Source: CALKJP01 sp046299555 (GTDB taxonomy: Bacteria > Bacteroidota > Bacteroidia > JACCXN01). Taken from it: 64,000 bases of DNA. The position numbers were made by a program, and so were the translations under genes. Positions 58,618 through 64,000 of the stretch are shown here, piece after piece. The notes under the pieces were generated by a model. The model did no database searches. It was not told where the DNA came from and was given only the letters and a program-made list of their open reading frames with translations. Each line of letters begins with the position of its first letter. Within the stretch, counting starts at the first letter, position 1. The stretch covers positions 1,054,001 to 1,118,000 of the forward strand of contig JBKBHS010000001.1 in assembly GCA_046299555.1 (NCBI GenBank), in the 5' to 3' direction.

Positions 58618-59963
58618 TGCTACGATTTAAAATATTAACCCTATTATTTTTATTTCAAAATAATTTTTTATTTTCCCAAGCAATTAGTAAAAAAATTTAT
58701 GTTTTTGGCATACAGGATGAAATAGCTCCACCGGCTGTTAGAACTACGCATAAAGGTATAGAAGAAGCAAAGCGTATAAATGCCGATTATATTCTAATTG
58801 AGTTGAACACTTATGGAGGATTAGTTGATGCTGCAGATTCTATACGAACAAAAATTTTACATTGTCCCATTCCTGTAATGGTATACATTAAAAATAATGC
58901 TGCATCAGCAGGAGCATTAATTTCCATTGCCTGCGATAGTATTTATATGAGTCCCGGAGCAACTATAGGAGCTGCAACAGTGGTTGATCAAACAGGTCAA
59001 CAAGTACCTGATAAATATCAATCGTATATGCGAAAAAAAATGCGTGCAACCGCTGAAATGAATAATAGGAATCCGGAAATGGCAGAAGCCATGGTAGATC
59101 CTGATGTTGTTATTCCGGGAATAATAGATTCAGGAAAAGTTTTAACCCTTACTACTCAAGAAGCAATTAAATATGGCTTTTGTAATGGCGAAGCCAATGA
59201 TATAAGTGATGTTTTAAAACTTGCACAAATCAATAATTACGAAATAATACACTATAAACCCACCATTGTTGATAATATTATTGGTTTTTTAATTAAGCCC
59301 TTGGTTAGTGCTTTGCTTATAATGATTATTATAGGAGGCATTTATTTTGAACTGCAAACACCCGGCATTGGCTTTCCGCTTGGAGCAGCAGCAGTAGCAG
59401 CTATTTTATATTTTGCGCCACTTTACTTGGAAGGTTTAGCAGAACATTGGGAAATTTTAATTTTTATAATCGGGCTTATTTTAATTGGTATAGAAATATT
59501 TGTTACTCCCGGTTTTGGAATAATTGGTGTTAGCGGAATTATCTTATTAATACTATCATTAACATTAAGTATGATTGGTAATATAGGCTTTGAATTTCCA
59601 CAAAATACAGCCACTACTATTGTTCGTTCATTATTAATTGTTATTGTTGCTATGGTAAGTTCCATTTCAATTTCTTTGTTTTTAAGCACAAAACTTACCA
59701 GTTGGCAATTATTTAAAAAATTTACTTTAGCAACCGAACTTAAGGGAAATATAAATAGTGAAGTAAATATAAATTCATCACTTTCGAATTTAATTGGAAA
59801 AACAGCAATAGTTTACAACGATTGTAAACCAAGCGGAAAAGCATTTATAGAGAATAAACTCTACGATGTAACCTTGGTAAACGGATATGCTGAAAAAGGA
59901 AATCAAGTTAAAGTGGTTGGAATAGAAGGAAATTATTTATTAGTTAAAAAAAATAATATATAG
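58614..59963 (+). CDS. NfeD-family membrane serine protease (ClpP-class)
   Basis: The 449-residue protein has a signal-like first helix (1-22), a periplasmic ClpP-class protease domain (about 25-215) with LIELNTYGGLVDAADSI, the nucleophile in NNAASAGALISIACD and MSPGATIGAATVV, then four to five membrane helices (about 225-345) and a C-terminal NfeD OB-fold domain (about 385-449, LIGKTAIVYNDCKPSG). This is the long NfeD form, which in archaea cleaves stomatin-like partners. No stomatin gene is adjacent. It overlaps the LytTR gene by 4 bases and is followed 12 bases later by the Crp/Fnr gene. Confidence 0.92.
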   Translation: MMLRFKILTLLFLFQNNFLFSQAISKKIYVFGIQDEIAPPAVRTTHKGIEEAKRINADYILIELNTYGGLVDAADSIRTKILHCPIPVMVYIKNNAASAGALISIACDSIYMSPGATIGAATVVDQTGQQVPDKYQSYMRKKMRATAEMNNRNPEMAEAMVDPDVVIPGIIDSGKVLTLTTQEAIKYGFCNGEANDISDVLKLAQINNYEIIHYKPTIVDNIIGFLIKPLVSALLIMIIIGGIYFELQTPGIGFPLGAAAVAAILYFAPLYLEGLAEHWEILIFIIGLILIGIEIFVTPGFGIIGVSGIILLILSLTLSMIGNIGFEFPQNTATTIVRSLLIVIVAMVSSISISLFLSTKLTSWQLFKKFTLATELKGNINSEVNINSSLSNLIGKTAIVYNDCKPSGKAFIENKLYDVTLVNGYAEKGNQVKVVGIEGNYLLVKKNNI

Positions 59964-59975
59964 TTAATTTATAAG

Positions 59976-60608
59976 ATGGAAATTAAAAACATAGAGCAAC
60001 AGCTACTAAAAATTTTTGATAGTAATATCGTTGAAGAAATATTAAAAGTTGGTCAATTTTATGAATTTATGCCCGGTGAAGAAATAATGCGTCCCGGTCA
60101 ATACATAAAATCAATACCACTAATTATTAAAGGTTCTGTAAAAATAATGCGTGAAGATAATGATGGTAAAGAAATACTTTTATATTACTTAGGAGATAAT
60201 GATAGTTGCGCAATGTCGCTTACCTGTTGCATGTCATTACGCAAAAGTGAAGTAAGAGCAGTTGCTGAAGATAAAACTCAAATGCTGATGATACCTGTAG
60301 AATTTGTCGAAAAATGGATGGAGAAATATCCGGGTTGGAAAAGTTTCGTGTTTAGTACCTATCAAAAAAGATTTGAGGAAATGCTTTCAATAATTGATAG
60401 TATTGCATTTAAAAAGATGGATGAACGTTTACTGGAATACTTAGAGAAAAAAAGCAATACACTTTCAACTAAAGAAATAAATATTACACACGAAGAAATA
60501 GCAAGAGATTTAGGCACATCAAGAGAAGTAATATCCCGATTATTAAAACAACTGGAAAGAATGGGAGATGTAAAGCTATCCAGAAATAAGATAGAAATAT
60601 TGTCATAG
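59976..60608 (+). CDS. Crp/Fnr-family transcription regulator with C-x5-C-C in the sensor domain
   Basis: The 210-residue protein has a cyclic-nucleotide-binding-like beta-roll (about 20-120; RPGQYIKSIPLIIKGSVKI), a long dimer helix, and a helix-turn-helix (about 155-200) with THEEIARDLGTSREVISRLL. The effector loop lacks the Arg of cAMP binders and instead holds Cys78, Cys84 and Cys85 (DSCAMSLTCCM), which might respond to redox state or a ligand. It lacks the N-terminal Cys cluster of true FNR. It lies in the kinase-NfeD-PLD operon (gaps 12 and 24 bases), so it may regulate envelope stress genes. The target genes are unknown. Confidence 0.92.
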   Translation: MEIKNIEQQLLKIFDSNIVEEILKVGQFYEFMPGEEIMRPGQYIKSIPLIIKGSVKIMREDNDGKEILLYYLGDNDSCAMSLTCCMSLRKSEVRAVAEDKTQMLMIPVEFVEKWMEKYPGWKSFVFSTYQKRFEEMLSIIDSIAFKKMDERLLEYLEKKSNTLSTKEINITHEEIARDLGTSREVISRLLKQLERMGDVKLSRNKIEILS

Positions 60609-60632
60609 TTAATGTTTAAACATCAATCGTAA

Positions 60633-61799
60633 ATGTCTTTTTTAACAAGTAAAAATTACATTAATGGCAATGATGTAAAGCTTATAAAAAGTGGTAATGA
60701 TTATTTTAATACACTTGATAGAATTATAAATCACGCAAAACAAACAATTCATTTTCAAACATACATTTTTGAAGAAGATACAACCGGCAGACATGTTGCT
60801 GCACAATTGCTAAAAGCTGCTAAAAGAGGCGTAAAAGTATACTTATTGGTTGATGCTTATGCCAGTAGCAATTTAAGTTTAAAATTTACAAATCAATTAA
60901 AGCAATATGGAATTGAAATAAGAAGATTTTCTCCTATACATTTTTGGAAATTTGAAACAGGAAGAAGGTTGCATCATAAAATTGTGGTTGTTGATACTGA
61001 TTTTGCTTTAATAGGAGGTATTAATATTGCCGATAAATATAAAGGAGTAAACGAACAGGCATGGCTTGATTATGCTGTATTATTACAAGGTAAAATTGTA
61101 TGGGATGCATATATTTTATGTCATCAGATTTGGAATAAAAAACTTTATAAGCCTCGTTTAAAAAGAAAATTGAATATATCTTCTCATTCTTCTAATATAA
61201 AGGTTTTACTTGCTCAACATGATTTTTTTAGACGTAAATTAGATATTTCAAGAAGCTATTTAAGTGCAATTAAAAATGCGCAAAATGAAATTTATTTAGT
61301 TTCCAGTTATTTTATTCCGGGTAGAAAATATTTAAGAACATTAATTAAAGCTTCTAAAAGAGGTGTAAAAATACGTTTAATATTGGGTAAGCAATCAGAT
61401 GTTCCAATTGCTCAAAAAGCCACTTATTACTTATATCGAACCCTATTAGAAAATGATATTGAAATTTATGAATATAAACCCAGTGTTGTTCATGCTAAAG
61501 TGATGATGGTAGATGAACAATGGAGTACAGTAGGTTCTTTTAACCTAAATTTTATTAGTGAATACAATAGTATTGAATTAAACGTAAATATTGCAGACAG
61601 TAATTTTGCTCAAATATTAAAAGCTGAACTATTAAATATTATTAAAAATGATTGTGAGTTTGTAGATAAACATGATTATTTTTCAAAGCAATCCTTATTG
61701 AATAATTTATTAAATCAGGTTTATTACAGCTTTGTTCGATTGTTATTTCGTATTTTATTTTTCTTTACAAAAAAAGATAAAACCTATGATATTGTTTAG
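60633..61799 (+). CDS. phospholipase D-like protein (cardiolipin synthase-like)
   Basis: The 388-residue protein has the two HKD motifs of the phospholipase D superfamily: His114-Lys116-Asp121 in RLHHKIVVVDTDFALIGG and His287-Lys289-Asp294 in VVHAKVMMVDEQWSTVGS. The layout resembles ClsB/YbhO-type cardiolipin synthases without N-terminal membrane helices. A C-terminal hydrophobic segment (FVRLLFRILFFFTKK, about 362-380) could hold it at the membrane. It should form cardiolipin from phosphatidylglycerol or a related lipid. It ends the five-gene operon that starts at 56837, 24 bases after the Crp/Fnr gene. Confidence 0.9.
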   Translation: MSFLTSKNYINGNDVKLIKSGNDYFNTLDRIINHAKQTIHFQTYIFEEDTTGRHVAAQLLKAAKRGVKVYLLVDAYASSNLSLKFTNQLKQYGIEIRRFSPIHFWKFETGRRLHHKIVVVDTDFALIGGINIADKYKGVNEQAWLDYAVLLQGKIVWDAYILCHQIWNKKLYKPRLKRKLNISSHSSNIKVLLAQHDFFRRKLDISRSYLSAIKNAQNEIYLVSSYFIPGRKYLRTLIKASKRGVKIRLILGKQSDVPIAQKATYYLYRTLLENDIEIYEYKPSVVHAKVMMVDEQWSTVGSFNLNFISEYNSIELNVNIADSNFAQILKAELLNIIKNDCEFVDKHDYFSKQSLLNNLLNQVYYSFVRLLFRILFFFTKKDKTYDIV

Positions 61800-61855
61800 T
61801 TATTAGTTTAAAGTCATTAACCATTAGTTAATTAATTTGTTGATTTGATGATTTT

Positions 61856-61903
61856 TTGAATTGTTGAATTGTTGAATTGTTGAATTGTTGAATTGTTGAA
61901 TTT
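61856..61903. repeat. 8-bp tandem array, six units of TTGAATTG
   Basis: Five perfect copies of TTGAATTG follow one another from 61856, and a sixth (61896-61903) differs in its last base. The unit is nearly the reverse complement of the second array's unit (AATTCAAT/AACTCAAT), so the two arrays could fold on each other. Confidence 0.9.
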
Positions 61904-61920
61904 CAGATTTGAAAATTTAT

Positions 61921-62023
61921 AACTCAATAACACAATAACTCAATAACTCAATAACACAATAACTCAATAACTCAGTTACCAATAACTCAATAATTCAATA
62001 ATTCAATAATTCAATAACTCAAT
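61921..62023. repeat. 8-bp tandem array of AACTCAAT and variants
   Basis: I count six 8-bp units from 61921 to 61968 (AACTCAAT or AACACAAT), a 15-base interrupted unit at 61969-61983, and five more units to 62023 (AACTCAAT or AATTCAAT). It lies between the phospholipase D-like gene and rocD, ending 42 bases before the rocD promoter -7 element. The rest of the 289-base spacer shows no gene. Confidence 0.9.
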
Positions 62024-62041
62024 AACCAAACCTTCTAACTT

Positions 62042-62072
62042 TTGGGCAAACAAGCTATATTTAGTAACTTTG
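62042..62072 (+). promoter_or_regulatory. rocD promoter (-33 TTG and -7 TAACTTTG)
   Basis: TTG at 62042-62044 and TAACTTTG at 62065-62072 are 20 bases apart, a good match to the Bacteroidota vegetative promoter. The -7 element ends 16 bases before the rocD ATG. Confidence 0.7.
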
Positions 62073-62088
62073 CATAAAATAGTTTGTT

Positions 62089-63333
62089 ATGGAAACGCTT
62101 ATGTTAGAAAAAATCACGAGTCAGCAGGCAATAGAATTGGAAGAAAAGTATGGAGCACATAATTATCATCCAATACCGGTAGTATTAGAAAGAGGTGAAG
62201 GTGTTTATTTATGGGATTTAGAGGGTAAACGTTATTATGATTTTCTTTCAGCTTATTCTGCCGTAAATCAGGGGCATTGCCACCCCAAAATTATTAAAGC
62301 ACTTACAGAACAGGCAAAGAAACTCACGCTTACATCACGAGCGTTTTATAATGATAAATTAGGTTTAGCTGAAAAATATATTACCGAAACGTTTGGCTAC
62401 GACAAAGCCTTGTTTATGAACAGTGGTGCCGAAGCCAATGAAACGGCCATAAAATTAGCCAGAAGATGGGGTTATGATGTAAAAGGAATTGAGAAAGATA
62501 AAGCAGTAATAATTGCTGTTGAAGGCAATTTTCATGGAAGAACAACTACTGTAATTTCTGCTTCTACCGACCCTGATTCAAGAGGAGGTTTTGGCCCATT
62601 TATGCCCGGTTTTGAAATTATACCTTACAATAATATTGAAGCATTAGAAAAAGCTTTGCAAAATAAAAATGTGTGTGCTTTTTGGCTTGAGCCAATACAA
62701 GGAGAAGCAGGCGTATATGTGCCCGAAGATGGTTATTTAGCTAAAGCAAGAGAGCTTTGTACTAAGTATAATGTATTATTAATGATTGATGAAGTACAAA
62801 CAGGAATTGCCCGTACCGGAAAAATGCTTGCCAGCGACCATGAAAATGTGCGTGCCGATGTTTTAATTTTAGGTAAAGCCTTATCGGGTGGTGTATTGCC
62901 GGTATCTTGTGTGTTAGCAGATGATGAAATAATGCTAACAATAAAACCCGGACAACATGGTTCTACCTTTGGAGGTAATCCTTTAGCATGTGCTGTATGT
63001 ATTGCATCGTTAGAGGTTGTAAAAGAAGAAAAACTAGCTGAGAATGCAGCGCTTTTGGGAGAACTATTTAGAGCTGAAATGCGCAAATTGCAAAGCGAGC
63101 GACCAGATTTAATTTCTTTAGTAAGAGGAAAAGGTTTATTGAATGCCGTTATTATAAAACCAACCAAAGATGGCAGAACAGCTTGGGATGTTTGTATTAA
63201 TTTAAAAGAAAATGGTTTACTGGCTAAACCAACTCATGGCGATATAATTCGTTTTGCCCCACCATTAATAATTACTGAAGAACAATTAATGGATTGTGTA
63301 AATATTATAAGAAAAACAATTCTGGAGTTTTAA
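62089..63333 (+). CDS. rocD: ornithine aminotransferase
   Basis: RocD transfers the delta-amino group of ornithine to 2-oxoglutarate, giving glutamate-5-semialdehyde, and links arginine/ornithine and proline metabolism. The 414-residue protein is a class III PLP aminotransferase: YDFLSAYSAVNQGHCHPKI near 50-68, MNSGAEANETAIKLARRWG near 110-128, the cofactor Asp in LLMIDEVQTGIARTG (near 235) and the Schiff-base Lys263 in LGKALSGGVLPVS. FLSAYSAVNQGH and TSRAFYND are typical of ornithine aminotransferases rather than acetylornithine enzymes. The promoter is at 62042-62072 and a strong terminator at 63351-63380, so it is monocistronic. Confidence 0.95.
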   Translation: METLMLEKITSQQAIELEEKYGAHNYHPIPVVLERGEGVYLWDLEGKRYYDFLSAYSAVNQGHCHPKIIKALTEQAKKLTLTSRAFYNDKLGLAEKYITETFGYDKALFMNSGAEANETAIKLARRWGYDVKGIEKDKAVIIAVEGNFHGRTTTVISASTDPDSRGGFGPFMPGFEIIPYNNIEALEKALQNKNVCAFWLEPIQGEAGVYVPEDGYLAKARELCTKYNVLLMIDEVQTGIARTGKMLASDHENVRADVLILGKALSGGVLPVSCVLADDEIMLTIKPGQHGSTFGGNPLACAVCIASLEVVKEEKLAENAALLGELFRAEMRKLQSERPDLISLVRGKGLLNAVIIKPTKDGRTAWDVCINLKENGLLAKPTHGDIIRFAPPLIITEEQLMDCVNIIRKTILEF

Positions 63334-63350
63334 AAATAGATACACAATAT

Positions 63351-63380
63351 AAAAAAGCCCGAAGTAATTCGGGCTTTTTT
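63351..63380. terminator. bidirectional terminator between rocD and aroK
   Basis: aaaaaagcccgaa (63351-63363) pairs exactly with ttcgggctttttt (63368-63380) around gtaa, with A and T tracts on both sides. It lies 17 bases after the rocD stop and serves the convergent aroK as well. Confidence 0.9.
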
Positions 63381-63414
63381 ATTGTTTGAACATTGAAATC
63401 ATTATTAATTTTAA

Positions 63415-63924
63415 TTATTTAATATATTTAACAATGGCATCTGCCACTTCTTCAGCGTTATGATCTTTGATAGAAATTTTAAACTGACTTTGCGAATAGT
63501 AAAATTCACGTTCATCTAATAAATGAGATATATATTTTTTCATTTCTGATTCATTTTTGCCAAGCAATAAAGGGCGTTTATTAGAATCTTTTTGCAGACG
63601 GTCAAATAAACGTTCGCTGCTTAGTTTTAAATAAACGGTAATACCTTGATTGTTTAATTCTCTCATTAAATTATTATGACAAGGTAAACCGCCACCACAA
63701 GCAATTACACAATTATCTTTATTTTGTAAATTTTGTATAGTTAACTTTTCTAATTCTCTGAAATGTGATTCGCCATCTTTTTCAAAAATCTCGTTAATAC
63801 TTTTTCCGGTAGATGCTACTATTTCATGATCCGTGTCAAAAAAACTTAGGTTTAATTTCTGAGCAAGTACTCTTGCAACAGAAGATTTTCCGCTGCCCAT
63901 AAAACCTACCAAAAATATTTTCAT
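63415..63924 (-). CDS. aroK: shikimate kinase
   Basis: AroK phosphorylates shikimate at the 3-hydroxyl with ATP, the fifth step of the chorismate pathway. The 169-residue protein has the Walker A loop GFMGSGKSS (7-15), the shikimate-binding Asp in FFDTDHEI, Arg in ESHFRELE, the loop CGGGLPCH and the lid Arg in KRPLLLG. The length is normal. It is preceded by 6 bases from the end of another minus-strand frame (63931-64000), suggesting an operon that continues beyond the window. Confidence 0.95.
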   Translation of the reverse strand: MKIFLVGFMGSGKSSVARVLAQKLNLSFFDTDHEIVASTGKSINEIFEKDGESHFRELEKLTIQNLQNKDNCVIACGGGLPCHNNLMRELNNQGITVYLKLSSERLFDRLQKDSNKRPLLLGKNESEMKKYISHLLDEREFYYSQSQFKISIKDHNAEEVADAIVKYIK

Positions 63925-63930
63925 ATCAAA

Positions 63931-64000
63931 TTAATAATTAAAATTCATCCCTAAATTATACATCATGAAGCTTAACACATCGGCCGATTCTTCAATTTGT
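63931..64000 (-). CDS. C-terminal end of an upstream gene (partial, unidentified)
   Basis: On the minus strand the frame entering from the window edge reads QIEESADVLSFMMYNLGMNFNY and stops at a TAA at 63931-63933, 6 bases before the aroK ATG. The tight spacing and clean frame suggest a real gene co-transcribed with aroK. Only 23 codons are visible, so the product cannot be named. Confidence 0.45.
   Translation of the reverse strand, partial: QIEESADVLSFMMYNLGMNFNY

Noticed and set aside
61856..62023. CRISPR-like array
   Set aside because: The units are 8 bp with no unique spacers and no cas genes nearby. It is a simple tandem repeat.
62733..63167. 144-codon open frame on the strand opposite rocD
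   Set aside because: It lies wholly inside rocD, the protein is low in recognisable motifs and rich in Ser/Thr/Pro as expected for an antisense shadow. rocD itself is certain.

Overview
The window comes from an AT-rich member of the Bacteroidota. Several things point there: type IX secretion (T9SS) type A and type B C-terminal sorting domains, a GSCFA-domain protein, DUF4159 and SurE/LpxB genes in one block, a bacillithiol gene (bshC), and promoters with the Bacteroidota -7 element TAnnTTTG. Genes are tightly packed. Oxygen-dependent coproporphyrinogen oxidase (hemF) suggests aerobic life. The order or genus cannot be fixed from this piece. No rRNA, tRNA, CRISPR array, phage or transposase was seen, and no gene-free stretch exceeds 300 bases.

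Layout. 1-4127 (minus): an envelope block surE, small membrane gene, lpxB, SpoIID-like gene, DUF4159 gene (cut by the window edge). 4263-4697 (minus): hsp20 with a strong Shine-Dalgarno sequence that can pair with the start of its own leader. 4896-7960 (plus): zinc peptidase, RluA-type pseudouridine synthase, bshC. 7940-13359 (minus): two T9SS cargo proteins, a VOC protein and a SpoIIE-type phosphatase. 13550-17825 (plus): guaA, LysM protein, hemF. 17956-29087 (plus): three giant PKD-repeat T9SS type B proteins in tandem. 29132-34782 (minus): unknown gene, dnaN, P-type ATPase coupled to a site-2 protease. 34926-36707 (plus): small secreted protein, TerB-like protein, D-lactate dehydrogenase. 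36708-38980 (minus): CDF transporter and amidase. 39036-41779 (plus): arfB and a membrane-anchored patatin. 41780-45287 (minus): subtilase, lipoprotein, cytochrome-like beta-propeller protein. 45369-49506: AddA-like helicase-nuclease and CPBP protease. 49557-56725: AIM24 protein, rlmD, TPR protein, PorE-like OmpA protein, GSCFA protein, small flavin reductase. 56837-61799 (plus): a five-gene set of LytS kinase, LytTR regulator, NfeD protease, Crp/Fnr regulator and phospholipase D-like protein. 61856-62023: two 8-bp tandem arrays of opposite sense. 62089-64000: rocD, aroK and the tail of an upstream gene.

Most striking points. (1) The second and first giant PKD genes share a 1716-bp stretch that is identical base for base (19551-21266 and 23686-25401). 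The stretches differ sharply outside it, and the N-terminal half of the second gene is an unrelated IgGFc-binding-type domain. This looks like recent gene conversion or module swapping of surface proteins, unless it is an assembly artefact. (2) The hsp20 leader holds a candidate RNA thermometer, in a phylum that rarely uses Shine-Dalgarno sequences. (3) Several promoters lie so close to the ATG that leaderless mRNAs are likely. No wholly new multi-gene defence or metabolic system was recognised. The best candidates for undescribed biology are the mosaic adhesin array, the subtilase/lipoprotein/C-x4-CH cytochrome-like operon and the kinase-NfeD-Crp-PLD operon.
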